64,000 nucleotides of DNA from Clostridium putrefaciens. Lineage in GTDB: Bacteria; Bacillota; Clostridia; Clostridiales; Clostridiaceae. The notes below the pieces were generated by a model. That model had not been told where the DNA came from. It made no database searches and was given only the letters and a program-made list of their open reading frames with translations. Positions 56,126 to 64,000 of the stretch are shown piece after piece; position 1 is the stretch's first letter, and the number at the start of each line of letters is the position of its first letter. The stretch is from positions 1,674,001 through 1,738,000 of the forward strand of contig NZ_UFWZ01000001.1 of assembly GCF_900461105.1 (NCBI RefSeq), given 5' to 3'. Both the position numbers and the translations under genes were made by a program.

Positions 56126-57067
56126 TCACTTTAGAACTATTTTTTCTCCAACTCTAAGTTTTGCACTTCTACTCCTACGATTAAGTTCTACTTCTTCCGT
56201 ACTTGGCTCTATTGGCTTTTTAGTTAATATCTTTATAATAGGTTTGTTTTCGCAAACACAAATCGGGAATTCTCTTGGGCAAGTGCAAGGGTTTGTAAGT
56301 GCTTTAAATTTGCTTTTTACAATCCTATCTTCTAATGAATGAAATGTTATTATTGCAATTCTTCCATTACCATTTAAAGAATCCACAGAATCTTCTATGG
56401 TTTTTTCTATTATGCCAAGTTCATTATTAACCTCAATCCTTATAGCTTGAAAAGTTCTTTTTGCAGGATGAGGTCCTTCTCTCCTAGCCCTAGCTGGTAT
56501 TGCATTTTTAATTATTTCAACTAGTTTAAATGTAGTTTCTATTTTGCTTTCTTCTCTAGCTTTAACTATAAACTCTGCAATTCTTTTGGCGAACTTTTCT
56601 TCGCCATAGTCTCTTATAACTTTGTATAATTCATTCATTGAGTATTCATTTACAACTTCATATGCAGAAAAGTTCTTTGTTCTATCCATTCGCATATCTA
56701 AAGGTGCATCATGCATGTAGCTAAAGCCTCTTTCGTCGTTATCTAATTGATAAGAAGATACTCCAAGGTCCATTAATATTCCATCAACCTTATCTATATT
56801 TAAATTTCTAAGTACCTCTTTTATATCATAAAAATTACTGTGTACGTAAATTACATTTTCGTAATCTTTTAACTTTTCCTTTGCTGCTTTTAATGCATCT
56901 TCATCTTGGTCTATACCTATTAAAGTACCTTTTTTATCTAATCTTTTTAATATTTCTAAAGAGTGTCCAGCTCCACCTAAAGTACAATCCACATAAATTC
57001 CTAGAGGATTAATATTTAAGTTATCAATACACTCCTCCAATAATACAGAAACGTGTTTAAATTCCAT
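56126..57067 (-). CDS. rsmH: 16S rRNA m4C1402 methyltransferase RsmH
   Basis: Methylates N4 of C1402 in the 16S decoding site. [29 protein letters not shown] (SAM loop), [20 protein letters not shown] and a late [10 protein letters not shown] are present. Cysteines near 265-280 ([13 protein letters not shown]) are common in the family. Length 313. It lies between mraZ (11 nt gap) and ftsL, the standard order of the mra cluster. Confidence 0.97.
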   Translation of the reverse strand: MEFKHVSVLLEECIDNLNINPLGIYVDCTLGGAGHSLEILKRLDKKGTLIGIDQDEDALKAAKEKLKDYENVIYVHSNFYDIKEVLRNLNIDKVDGILMDLGVSSYQLDNDERGFSYMHDAPLDMRMDRTKNFSAYEVVNEYSMNELYKVIRDYGEEKFAKRIAEFIVKAREESKIETTFKLVEIIKNAIPARARREGPHPAKRTFQAIRIEVNNELGIIEKTIEDSVDSLNGNGRIAIITFHSLEDRIVKSKFKALTNPCTCPREFPICVCENKPIIKILTKKPIEPSTEEVELNRRSRSAKLRVGEKIVLK

Positions 57068-57078
57068 AATTTACTCCT

Positions 57079-57507
57079 TTATATTCCTAATTCGCTCATT
57101 TTTTCAGCTACTTCATCATAATCTATATTTGTTTCGTTGTATTCGTCCCATCTTTCCTTACTCCATATCTCTATTCTGCTCATTACTCCAATACTTATTA
57201 TTTCTTTGTTTATTTTACAATATTCTATAAGATTTTGAGGTATTAGTGCCCTTCCTTGTTTATCTAACTGAACTTCATTAGCACCTGAAAAGAAAAATCG
57301 TACAAAGGCTCTAGCGTCCTTGCTTGTTAATGGTAGCTTTTTTAATTTTTCTTGTAACAAATCCCATTCATCCATATCATAAATGTATAAACATCCATCA
57401 AGACCTTTAGTTATGACAAACTTATCTCCAAGGTTCTCCCTAAATTTTGAGGGTACTATTATTCTGTTTTTATTATCTATGGCATGTTGATACTCTCCCA
57501 TAAACAT
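57079..57507 (-). CDS. mraZ: Transcriptional regulator MraZ
   Basis: AbrB-like ring-forming DNA-binding protein that represses its own dcw cluster. Two SpoVT/AbrB folds: residues 1-50 ([20 protein letters not shown]) and 75-125 ([20 protein letters not shown]). The DxxGR-type motifs (DNKNR and DKQGR) are both present. Length 142 is standard. It heads the division and wall operon; three TGG boxes with 10-nt spacing lie just before its ribosome site. Confidence 0.96.
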   Translation of the reverse strand: MFMGEYQHAIDNKNRIIVPSKFRENLGDKFVITKGLDGCLYIYDMDEWDLLQEKLKKLPLTSKDARAFVRFFFSGANEVQLDKQGRALIPQNLIEYCKINKEIISIGVMSRIEIWSKERWDEYNETNIDYDEVAEKMSELGI

Positions 57508-57516
57508 TTATTTCCC

Positions 57517-57543
57517 CTCCACTCTACTCCATTTTAAACCACT
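57517..57543 (-). promoter_or_regulatory. Putative MraZ operator of three 10-nt-spaced TGG boxes
   Basis: On the minus strand AGTGG, ATGGA and GTGGA put TGG at exact 10-nt steps (complement CCA at 57519, 57529 and 57539), about 12-36 nt before the mraZ ATG. MraZ proteins bind short G-rich direct repeats with one helical turn spacing. The last box overlaps the Shine-Dalgarno GGAGG, so one copy is forced by translation. Confidence 0.55.
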
Positions 57544-57644
57544 TCACTTATTAATTCTATAAAAACATCAAAAAACCTTCTTAAAATCGAATAGATTTTA
57601 TTTTTTCTCAATATAATTAATTCATAATCTTTAAAAATCCATTG

Positions 57645-57673
57645 TTGACTTTTTATAATATTTATTGTAAAAT
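57645..57673 (+). promoter_or_regulatory. Sigma-A promoter of the selenocysteine tRNA gene
   Basis: TTGACT, a 17-nt spacer and TAAAAT, 15 nt before the first base of the tRNA. Good spacing and match. Confidence 0.72.
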
Positions 57674-57688
57674 AACAAATGTACATAT

Positions 57689-57785
57689 GGGAGTAGATGA
57701 GTGCTGGTGTGCTCGCCAGTCTTCAAAACTGTGTTGTGGTGCTAATACCATCATGGGTGGGTTCGATTCCCACATATTCCCGCCA
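57689..57785 (+). tRNA. selC: tRNA-Sec (anticodon TCA)
   Basis: A 97-nt tRNA with encoded CCA. The acceptor pairs GGGAGTA with TATTCCC plus an unpaired eighth position. The D stem has six pairs (GAGTGC/GTGCTC) closing a short TGGT loop, as in tRNA-Sec. The anticodon loop is CTTCAAA with TCA at 57723-57725. A long variable arm (about 57732-57752) and a T arm GTGGG-TTCGATT-CCCAC follow. UCA anticodon plus long extra arm means selenocysteine insertion at UGA. Confidence 0.95.
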
Positions 57786-57797
57786 AAAGTTAAAAAC

Positions 57798-57835
57798 AAG
57801 AGTTTCAGATTTAATAATCTGAAACTCTTATTTTT
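57798..57835. terminator. Bidirectional terminator between tRNA-Sec and ychF
   Basis: AAGAGTTTCAGATT and AATCTGAAACTCTT form a perfect 14-bp stem with loop TAAT, followed by TATTTTTAT on the plus strand. In the other direction the stem is followed by GTTTTTA, so it can also end ychF transcription. Confidence 0.92.
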
Positions 57836-57885
57836 ATATCCAAAATTATCTTAATAAAATTGATTAAACATAAAATGAAAGTTTT

Positions 57886-58983
57886 CTATACATTGAATCT
57901 AAAGTTTACTACATCTCCATCTTTCATTTCATATTCTTTTCCTTCTAATCTAAAGAAACCTTTTTCTTTAGCAGCAGTTTCTGAACCTACTTCTACTAAT
58001 TTATCATAACCTATTATTTCTGCCCTTATAAATCCTCTTTCAATATCAGAGTGGATCTTTCCCGCAGCTTTAGGCGCCTTTGTACCTTTTACTATTGTCC
58101 ATGCCCTTACCTCTTGTGGCCCTGCTGTTAAAAAGCTAATTAACCCTAACAGTTTATAACTTAATGATACTAATTGATCTAACCCTGTCTCTTCTAATCC
58201 ATATTCATTTAGCATTTCTTTTTTCTCTTCTTCTTCTAGGCTAGATAATTCCTCTTCTAATTTAGCACATATTACAACAACTTCGGAATTCTCTTTTTTT
58301 GCATACGCTTTTACTATTTCAACGTACTTGTTATTATGATTTCCTGATGTTAAGTCTTCTTCTGAAATGTTTGCTGCATATAAAACTTCCTTAGATGTTA
58401 TTAAAAACATTGCTTTTATAAACTCTTGTTCCTCTTCAGTAGCCTCCATTGTTCTAACAGGTTCATTGCCTTCAAGGTGAGCTTTGATTCTTTCCATAAG
58501 CTCATATTCTTCTTTTGCCTTTTTATCTCCTGATCTTACAAGTTTTACGGATTTCTCCATCCTTCTTTCTAAAACTTCTAAATCTGAAAATATTAATTCT
58601 AAGTTTATTGTTTCTATATCTCGTACAGGATCTACAGATCCATCCACATGTACTACATTGGTATCATCAAAACATCTAACCACATGTATGATTGCTGAAA
58701 CCTCTCTTATATGGGATAAGAATTTATTACCTAAGCCTTCGCCTTTACTAGCGCCTTTTACAAGACCTGCTATATCATAAAATTCTATATTAGTGTAAAT
58801 CTTCTTTTTAGAGTTGTATATTTTTTCTAGTACTTCTAATCTGTTATCTGGTACATTAACCACTCCTACATTTGGTTCAATGGTGCAAAATGGATAATTA
58901 GCTGATTCAGCCCCAGCCTTCGTTATTGCATTAAAAAGTGTGCTTTTACCTATGTTAGGTAACCCTACTATTCCAAGTTTCAT
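57886..58983 (-). CDS. ychF: YchF/OLA1-type translation-associated ATPase
   Basis: Obg-family P-loop protein that prefers ATP and binds ribosomes. P loop GLPNIGKSTLFN at 6-17, DIAGLVKGASKGEGLGNKFL, and the NISEEDL replacement of the usual NKxD, which explains the ATP preference. C-terminal TGS-like domain with TIVKGTKAPKAAGKIHSDI. Length 365 is standard. It has its own promoter 40-65 nt upstream and is divergent from pdaA. Confidence 0.96.
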   Translation of the reverse strand: MKLGIVGLPNIGKSTLFNAITKAGAESANYPFCTIEPNVGVVNVPDNRLEVLEKIYNSKKKIYTNIEFYDIAGLVKGASKGEGLGNKFLSHIREVSAIIHVVRCFDDTNVVHVDGSVDPVRDIETINLELIFSDLEVLERRMEKSVKLVRSGDKKAKEEYELMERIKAHLEGNEPVRTMEATEEEQEFIKAMFLITSKEVLYAANISEEDLTSGNHNNKYVEIVKAYAKKENSEVVVICAKLEEELSSLEEEEKKEMLNEYGLEETGLDQLVSLSYKLLGLISFLTAGPQEVRAWTIVKGTKAPKAAGKIHSDIERGFIRAEIIGYDKLVEVGSETAAKEKGFFRLEGKEYEMKDGDVVNFRFNV

Positions 58984-59021
58984 CGTATGTACAGTCCTTT
59001 CATCAAAATCTTGCTTTTTAA

Positions 59022-59050
59022 ATTATACTCTATGGATAGCTTTATTTCAA
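59022..59050 (-). promoter_or_regulatory. Sigma-A promoter of ychF
   Basis: TTGAAA, 17 nt, TATAAT on the minus strand, about 40 nt before the ATG. In the remaining 217 nt to pdaA I see only AT-rich sequence and a short inverted repeat (AAACATAG at 59144-59151, CTATGTTT at 59170-59177). Confidence 0.78.
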
Positions 59051-59267
59051 CTTATTGATTTATTCCTTTAAAAATTAAATATATTTCGTTACAAAAGTGT
59101 TGAACCTAAAAGTTTATATTTTTAATTTTAAGTCTTTATTACAAAACATAGAATACAAGTTATGTAATGCTATGTTTCCATAACTTTAACACTTATTTAT
59201 ACATAAACATAGTTAATACTATTATTATGGTTCCATTAGTTTTATTTAATTATATGGAGGTGACAAT

Positions 59268-60104
59268 ATGAAATTGAATACTTGTGCTAGTTATATCTTT
59301 TCTTTAACTATACTAATAAATAGTTTTTCAAATTTTAGTTCCATAAAAAATTTCACTAATAAATTATCTCAATATACCTATAATACTTCTGAAGCCGAAC
59401 AAAAAGATCTAAGTACTAAAGAACTTAACTGGTACTTTAATCCAAGAAGCGATGGTCTTACACCAGAACCATCGAAAGAAGGAGCACATCTTTTAGAAAA
59501 ATACGATGCTTACTATGTAGGCAACACTTCAGAAAAGGTTTTATATCTGACCTTTGATGAGGGGTATGAAAATGGATATACTAATGAAATATTAAATGTA
59601 CTAAAAAAACATAATGTAAAGGCAGCATTTTTTGTGGTTAAGCCTTATGTTAAATCTAATCCTGATATAATAAAAAGAATGGTAGAAGAAGGTCATTTAG
59701 TATGTAACCACACTTGTAGCCACCCTTCTATGGCTTTAATTAAGGACAAAGATAAGTTTAATAAGGAACTATTAGATCTTGAAGTTGCCTATGAAGAGGT
59801 TACAGGTAAACAGATGTCTAAATATTTTAGGCCTCCTATGGGGAAATACAGTGAGCTAGCTTTAAACTATACAAAAGAATTAAATTATAAAACTATATTT
59901 TGGAGCTTTGCATACAACGATTGGGACATTAAAAATCAACCATCTAAAGAAAAAGCTTTAGAAACCATATTAAAGAGAAGTCATAGTGGTGCAATTGTGC
60001 TTTTACATGCCGTATCTAAAACTAATGCAGATATTCTAGATGAGCTTATAACTAAATGGGAATCAGAAGGTTATACTTTAAAATCTTTAGATGATCTTCC
60101 TTAA
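59268..60104 (+). CDS. pdaA: PdaA-type polysaccharide deacetylase (muramic delta-lactam)
   Basis: Removes the N-acetyl group of MurNAc so that muramic-delta-lactam can form in spore cortex. An N-terminal signal or anchor (about 7-22) is followed by a lead domain and a NodB domain. YLTFDEGYENGYT carries the first Asp pair (D, E in place of DD, as usual for PdaA), HTCSHPSM the metal histidines, and YFRPPMGKYS the Arg-Pro motif. GGAGGTGA precedes the ATG. In Bacillus its gene is forespore-expressed. It is transcribed alone. Confidence 0.92.
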   Translation: MKLNTCASYIFSLTILINSFSNFSSIKNFTNKLSQYTYNTSEAEQKDLSTKELNWYFNPRSDGLTPEPSKEGAHLLEKYDAYYVGNTSEKVLYLTFDEGYENGYTNEILNVLKKHNVKAAFFVVKPYVKSNPDIIKRMVEEGHLVCNHTCSHPSMALIKDKDKFNKELLDLEVAYEEVTGKQMSKYFRPPMGKYSELALNYTKELNYKTIFWSFAYNDWDIKNQPSKEKALETILKRSHSGAIVLLHAVSKTNADILDELITKWESEGYTLKSLDDLP

Positions 60105-60108
60105 AAAC

Positions 60109-60146
60109 AAAGGATAAAACCCTTAGGTTTTATCCTTTATTTTTAA
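60109..60146. terminator. Bidirectional terminator after pdaA
   Basis: AAAGGATAAAACC and GGTTTTATCCTTT form a 13-bp stem with loop CTTA; T-runs on both sides serve pdaA and the converging membrane-protein gene. Confidence 0.92.
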
Positions 60147-60161
60147 TTTAAAATCTTAGAT

Positions 60162-61334
60162 TTAAGATAGTAACACGTAGATTAAATGGGCGCTAATTCC
60201 AGAACTCAAGCCACCTATAGTATGACTTAGAATAGCCTTTCCAGTTAGACTTCTACACTTTAATGCATCCATCATAGCAACATGAGTACTCAAATACCCA
60301 CTCCAACACATTCCCATTGCTGTAAATACAGCTATTTCATTTCCGCCAATTAATCCTCTTTCCAAAAAGTTTGGTACAAGACTAATTGCTGCACCTACTG
60401 CTCCTAAAGAGGTAATTGGAAATGCTATAGCTTCTGGGTTTTTAAATCCAAGTAATGGTTCAATAATAAAAGATAATTTGCTGCCTACCCATGGTAATAC
60501 AGCAACGCCTTCAAATGCCGCTCCAGTATATTCACCACTTGGGCTCGGACCATTAGTAATCATTAAAACTAGTGTGCATATTACAAGTACACCAGGTATT
60601 ATCGATAACCCCATGTCCACACCAGTCTTTCCGCCTTCAAGCATAGATGAAAGTATTCTAGACCCTATACTTCCCTCCCTAATTTCTCTGTACTTTAAAG
60701 AATCTATAGCATTACCTGCATCTTCAGATGCCCACTTTTCTTTACCAAAATGTTTTTTAGTAAAGTGTAACATTATTCTAACACTTATAATACTTCCTAT
60801 AAAAGCACCTATATTTCCTATAATAGCTGCTAAAAAAAAGTCTTCTCCAGTATTTGACTTTTGTCCCATCATAAATGTGGTTACTATTAATCCCATGCCA
60901 AAAGATGTCCCAAGGTTTGTTAGTGCAGGTATTTGATACTTCTTAAAATATCTCTTAAATCCCTTATCATCTGCAAGAGTTATTATTGCAGGATTATCGG
61001 ATAAGTAAGTGGTGACAATTCCCAAAGCTGCAGCACCTGGCAAATCATATAGTGGACGCATTAGGGGTGATAATATTTTATTAATTATAGATATCACGCC
61101 AAATTCAGATAGTAACGCTGCTAAAGCACCTGCTATTACAGCTATACCCATTATAAAAAAAACTGTATTTAATAATAATTTATGAGAAGTATTCATAATA
61201 GTATTAAACATATTAGAAGTTCCCATTTGTCGCCCCATTAAAAAGAAAAAGGTAATAAATAAAATCATAGATATAAAGCCTTCTAAGCTTATAGACTTTT
61301 TCATTATCTTTTTAACTACATCCTTGTCTTCCAT
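60162..61334 (-). CDS. Nucleoside-recognition (Gate) domain membrane protein
   Basis: Membrane protein of 390 residues with about nine to ten hydrophobic segments. ILSPLMRPLYDLPGAAALGI and the late PLLGFKNPEAIAFPITSLGA match the Gate/nucleoside-recognition module of SpmA/SpmB-, YjiH- and FeoB-like proteins. Its substrate is unknown. It begins 36 nt after the cyclodeaminase gene, so it could move a compound related to histidine breakdown; that is inference from position only. GGGGGA precedes the ATG. Confidence 0.72.
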   Translation of the reverse strand: MEDKDVVKKIMKKSISLEGFISMILFITFFFLMGRQMGTSNMFNTIMNTSHKLLLNTVFFIMGIAVIAGALAALLSEFGVISIINKILSPLMRPLYDLPGAAALGIVTTYLSDNPAIITLADDKGFKRYFKKYQIPALTNLGTSFGMGLIVTTFMMGQKSNTGEDFFLAAIIGNIGAFIGSIISVRIMLHFTKKHFGKEKWASEDAGNAIDSLKYREIREGSIGSRILSSMLEGGKTGVDMGLSIIPGVLVICTLVLMITNGPSPSGEYTGAAFEGVAVLPWVGSKLSFIIEPLLGFKNPEAIAFPITSLGAVGAAISLVPNFLERGLIGGNEIAVFTAMGMCWSGYLSTHVAMMDALKCRSLTGKAILSHTIGGLSSGISAHLIYVLLS

Positions 61335-61370
61335 ATATGATCCCCCAAAATTAAATTTTATTATATAATA

Positions 61371-62012
61371 TTAAGCACCTATCTTATCTTCTACTATTTT
61401 TAATATTTCTTCCTTCTTAATTGAACCTTCTTTTATAAGTATATTTGTCTCTTTTAAAAGTGTTTCTTTTAACCTTATATCTTCTAAACTAGCTAAATTT
61501 ATTTTCACATTAAGTGAAGCTCCCTCAAGCGCAGCTTGAATCATAAGAGCTGAAACTCCAGCATCTGATATAGCGTTAGCATTTCCATACTTTGCAGCAA
61601 TCTCAATATACTTATATAGTTCAAAGCACTTTTCGGATAATCTTCTTGGAACTTCTAATGCTAGTTTATACGCTTCTTCTATTTTTAACTTTCTTAACTT
61701 CTTTTCATCTTCACTATCTTTAGGCATCTTATATGCATCCATTACCTTTAAGAATACACTTGTATCCTCTTGCATAATATGAAGATAATCTTCTCTTAAG
61801 CTTTCACTTTTCTTTAGTGCATTTATTATACATTCCTTTTCTGCATCTTCTAAATTTTCATAAGCCTTTTTACCTATTGTTAAGTTAAAAACCATACTAC
61901 TTAAAGATGCAGCTAAAGTAGCTGACAAAGCTGCTGCGCTACCACCACCTGGTGCTGGTGATTTTGATGCTAATTCTTTTGCAAAACTTTCTACTGTTAA
62001 TTCCTTTAACAT
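61371..62012 (-). CDS. fchA: Formiminotetrahydrofolate cyclodeaminase-family protein
   Basis: All-helical protein of the FTCD C-terminal/cyclodeaminase family, which turns 5-formimino-THF into 5,10-methenyl-THF and ammonia. FAKELASKSPAPGGGSAAAL at the N-terminus is the signature. AISDAGVSALMIQAALEGAS follows near 140-160. Length 213 is typical of the stand-alone FchA. The gene follows hutH, which supports a histidine catabolism role. No glutamate formiminotransferase is seen to make its substrate. Confidence 0.9.
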   Translation of the reverse strand: MLKELTVESFAKELASKSPAPGGGSAAALSATLAASLSSMVFNLTIGKKAYENLEDAEKECIINALKKSESLREDYLHIMQEDTSVFLKVMDAYKMPKDSEDEKKLRKLKIEEAYKLALEVPRRLSEKCFELYKYIEIAAKYGNANAISDAGVSALMIQAALEGASLNVKINLASLEDIRLKETLLKETNILIKEGSIKKEEILKIVEDKIGA

Positions 62013-62052
62013 TTAAATTCCCCCTAGCTTTATTATAATTTTTCTTAATATC

Positions 62053-62154
62053 ATCATCTCTATAATATTATCATATCTATAATATTATCATATCTATAAT
62101 ATTATCATATCTATAATATCATCATCTCTATAATATTATCATTTCTGTAATATT
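62053..62154. repeat. Six tandem 17-bp repeats between hutH and fchA
   Basis: Six head-to-tail units of consensus ATCATATCTATAATATT, with single changes in units 1, 4, 5 and 6 (TCTCT for TATCT, final C, or TTTCTG). There are no spacers, so it is not CRISPR. It fills more than half of the 182-nt gap between two co-directional genes. Confidence 0.95.
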
Positions 62155-62194
62155 AAATGTATATTATCTTATATTATCTTATATTTATTCTAAT

Positions 62195-63718
62195 TTATAT
62201 ATTTATTCTAACTTTCTTCTCTACTGCTTCAATAATACTTCTATCTTTTAATATATTAGTACACTTATCTAATTCTTTATACATAATCTTATCTTCTTCA
62301 ATAAAGTCTATGCTTTCTCTAACTACGTTATATGCTTCTTGTGTTCCCTCTCCTAGCACGAATCCTTCTCTAAAATCTAGTGCTTGGCACGCAGCCATAA
62401 TTTCTGTTGCCAGTACTCTTCTAACATTTTCTAATATTTCTTTACTTTTTCTTGCAGCTATAGTTCCCATACTTACGTGGTCTTCTTGGTTTGCAGAAGA
62501 TGGTATTGAATCCACTGAAGCTGGGTGCGCTAATATCTTATTTTCTGACACTAAAGAGGCTGCAGCATATTGTGTTATCATAAATCCTGAATTTAAGCCT
62601 CCGTTTTTAACTAAAAACGCCGGTAAGTCATTTAGTTGATAATTAATTAGCCTTTCTAGTCTTCTTTCAGATATATTTGCAACTTCTGCTAAGGCTATTC
62701 CCATAAAATCAAAAGCTAAGGCCATAGGTTGACCATGAAAGTTTCCTCCAGAAATAACATGGCCCTCTTTTGTTACTATAGGATTGTCAGTAACTGAATT
62801 TATTTCAATGAGAACTTTTTCTTTTACATAATTTATAGCATCTTTAGTTGCACCATGAACTTGCGGAACACATCTTAATGTATAAGCATCTTGAACTCTA
62901 AGCTCACCTTGTGATGTTACATAAGTGCTTCCCTTAACTAATCTTAAAACATTGTCTGCAGTGCTTATTTGTCCACTATAAGGTCTAACACTATGTATCC
63001 TTTCGTCATAAGCATCTTTTATTCCTCTTAATGCCTCTAAAGATAGTGAGGCTGCTATATCTGATATTTTACATATATCTATAGCGTCATATAATGTTAT
63101 TGCACCAATAGCAGTCATAACCTGAGTACCGTTTATTAATGCTAACCCTTCTTTATAAGTCAAATCTATAGTAGGAATACCTGCCCTCTCCATAGCCTCT
63201 TTTCCTGGCATAATCTTTCCATTAAATTCTGCCTCACCCTCACCTAACATAGGAAGCACCATATGTGATAAAGGGGCCAAATCTCCTGAGGCTCCAAGTG
63301 AACCTTTTTCAGGAATACAAGGATGAACTCCTTTATTCAACATATTAACTAAGGTATCTAAAGTCTCTTCACTTATCCCTGAGTATCCTTTACATAAGGC
63401 ATTAATTCTAAGTAACATTACCCCTCTTACTATTTCTTGTGATAAAAGATTGCCTGTACCACAAGCATGAGAGAAAATTAAGTTCTTTTGTAATGATTTA
63501 CAATCCTTATTAGATATACTTACATCAGCAAACTTTCCAAATCCTGTAGTTACACCATATACAACTTTCTTTTCTTCAACTATTTTCTCAATTATCTTTC
63601 TGGATTCCCTTATACCTTCTCTTGCTTCTTTAGTTATTTCTACTTTTAATCCCTTTCTTACAACCAAAATAATCTTTTCTAAATCTAGCCCATTTCCATC
63701 TACTTCTATAATATTCAT
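62195..63718 (-). CDS. hutH: Histidine ammonia-lyase
   Basis: Deaminates histidine to urocanate using the self-made MIO cofactor from Ala143-Ser144-Gly145 (GSLGASGDLAPL). Y54 (VVYGVTTGFG) and the later GNFHGQPMALAFDFM and SSANQEDHVSMG segments are in place. Length 507 is standard. GGAGG precedes the ATG. The other hut genes (hutU, hutI) are not next to it, so the urocanate step must be encoded elsewhere, or the route is incomplete. Confidence 0.96.
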   Translation of the reverse strand: MNIIEVDGNGLDLEKIILVVRKGLKVEITKEAREGIRESRKIIEKIVEEKKVVYGVTTGFGKFADVSISNKDCKSLQKNLIFSHACGTGNLLSQEIVRGVMLLRINALCKGYSGISEETLDTLVNMLNKGVHPCIPEKGSLGASGDLAPLSHMVLPMLGEGEAEFNGKIMPGKEAMERAGIPTIDLTYKEGLALINGTQVMTAIGAITLYDAIDICKISDIAASLSLEALRGIKDAYDERIHSVRPYSGQISTADNVLRLVKGSTYVTSQGELRVQDAYTLRCVPQVHGATKDAINYVKEKVLIEINSVTDNPIVTKEGHVISGGNFHGQPMALAFDFMGIALAEVANISERRLERLINYQLNDLPAFLVKNGGLNSGFMITQYAAASLVSENKILAHPASVDSIPSSANQEDHVSMGTIAARKSKEILENVRRVLATEIMAACQALDFREGFVLGEGTQEAYNVVRESIDFIEEDKIMYKELDKCTNILKDRSIIEAVEKKVRINI

Positions 63719-63850
63719 ATTGGCCTCCTTTTAATTATTCACCTTATATATTCTGTAAAGTTTCCAATTTTCCTTCTATAAAATCTATTTTGAATATTTA
63801 GATGATAATTTTATACTTTGAACAGTGTTTTTAAAACTAAAATTATTTTT

Positions 63851-63899
63851 TATAAAAAAAATGATGAATTAAAATATTTACTCTTAATTCATCATCTTT
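63851..63899 (-). terminator. Terminator before hutH
   Basis: ATGATGAATTAA and TTAATTCATCAT form a 12-bp stem with an 11-nt loop; the minus strand then runs into T8. It ends transcription of the gene entering from the right edge. The other 130 nt up to hutH are AT-rich and I could not fix a promoter. Confidence 0.88.
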
Positions 63900-63921
63900 T
63901 ATTAAAAGAACTTAATCTTTT

Positions 63922-64000
63922 CTATAATTTTGATACATATTTATAAAGCTTATCTATGATTTTATTCCAATCATATCTTTCTTTTGTAAATTCATAAGTT
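63922..64000 (-). CDS. C-terminal end of a gene, possibly a glycosyltransferase
   Basis: The last 25 codons of a frame that runs off the right edge, ending TYEFTKERYDWNKIIDKLYK plus YVSKL and a TAG stop. The pattern of aromatic residue, W and a closing amphipathic helix (FTKERYDWNKIIDKLY) is common at the end of GT4-type glycosyltransferases. The identity is tentative; only the existence of a coding end is well supported, since a terminator follows at the right distance. Confidence 0.5.
   Translation of the reverse strand, partial: TYEFTKERYDWNKIIDKLYKYVSKL

Noticed and set aside
57642-57854. Plus-strand open frame across the tRNA-Sec gene
   Set aside because: It only reads through the tRNA and its terminator and has no ribosome site; the RNA gene explains the sequence.
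59144-59177. Operator-like inverted repeat in the ychF-pdaA divergent region
   Set aside because: Only 8-bp arms in AT-rich DNA and not at a promoter; could be chance.
62053-62154. CRISPR-like array
   Set aside because: The units touch each other with no spacers and are only 17 bp; no cas genes are near. It is a plain tandem repeat.

Overview
The window is a low-GC chromosomal segment from an endospore-forming member of the Clostridia, most likely Clostridium sensu lato. Reasons: spo0A, spoIVB, spoIIM, the complete eight-gene spoIIIA operon, a GerW-type protein, SpoVD and PdaA are all present. The genes are very AT-rich with strong GGAGG ribosome binding sites and TTG/GTG starts, and the MurE has a meso-DAP-type DNPR motif. 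Nearly everything is on the minus strand. The plus strand carries only a GerW fragment, rqcH, the selenocysteine tRNA and pdaA. I see no phage, insertion sequence or CRISPR.

Layout. 1-7.5 kb: end of gerW, scpB-scpA, a D,D-carboxypeptidase, a divergent XerD-like recombinase, spoIIM, spo0A and spoIVB. 7.5-17 kb: recN-argR-nadK-tlyA-dxs-ispA-xseB-xseA-folD-nusB, running as a near-continuous string. 17-23 kb: an Asp23 protein and spoIIIAH to spoIIIAA. 23-25 kb: a CD1247-type zinc-ribbon protein, efp, aroQ and aroK. 25-31 kb: a nine-gene type IV pilus assembly operon (pilB, pilC, four prepilin-like genes, pilM/N/O-like) running into aroK. 31-33 kb: an unknown lipoprotein and dapF. 33-35 kb: rqcH. 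35-39 kb: uraA, pyrR, rluD, lspA and a DksA/TraR-type protein, in the same order as in Bacillus. 39-42.5 kb: aroA, aroF, aroB. 42.5-57.5 kb: the division and cell-wall block divIVA-ylmH-yggT-sepF-yggS-DUF881-sbp-DUF881-ftsQ-ftsW-mraY-murF-murE-spoVD-ftsL-rsmH-mraZ, read from mraZ downward. 57.7-64 kb: tRNA-Sec, ychF, pdaA, a Gate-domain membrane protein, a cyclodeaminase, hutH and the last codons of a probable glycosyltransferase.

How it works together. Spo0A starts sporulation; SpoIIM (engulfment), SpoIIIAA-AH (mother cell-forespore channel), SpoIVB (sigma-K or late checkpoint protease), SpoVD and PdaA (cortex) act later in the same programme. The mra/mur/fts genes make and place septal wall. 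The aro genes lie in two separate blocks of the shikimate pathway.

Regulatory signals visible in the DNA include a sigma-H-like promoter overlapping a 0A box before spo0A, two PyrR RNA sites (one attenuator, one over the uraA ribosome binding site), three 10-nt-spaced TGG boxes before mraZ, and many intrinsic terminators. Most of the window is conserved clostridial core. The points worth a second look are the altered catalytic residues of the XerD homologue, the pilus operon, the apparent AUU start of yggT, the absence of ftsZ/sigE/sigG from their usual place, two short tandem repeats, a candidate small protein next to ftsQ, and the PyrR/MraZ/0A sites. Everything was read by eye; no similarity search or structure prediction was run.
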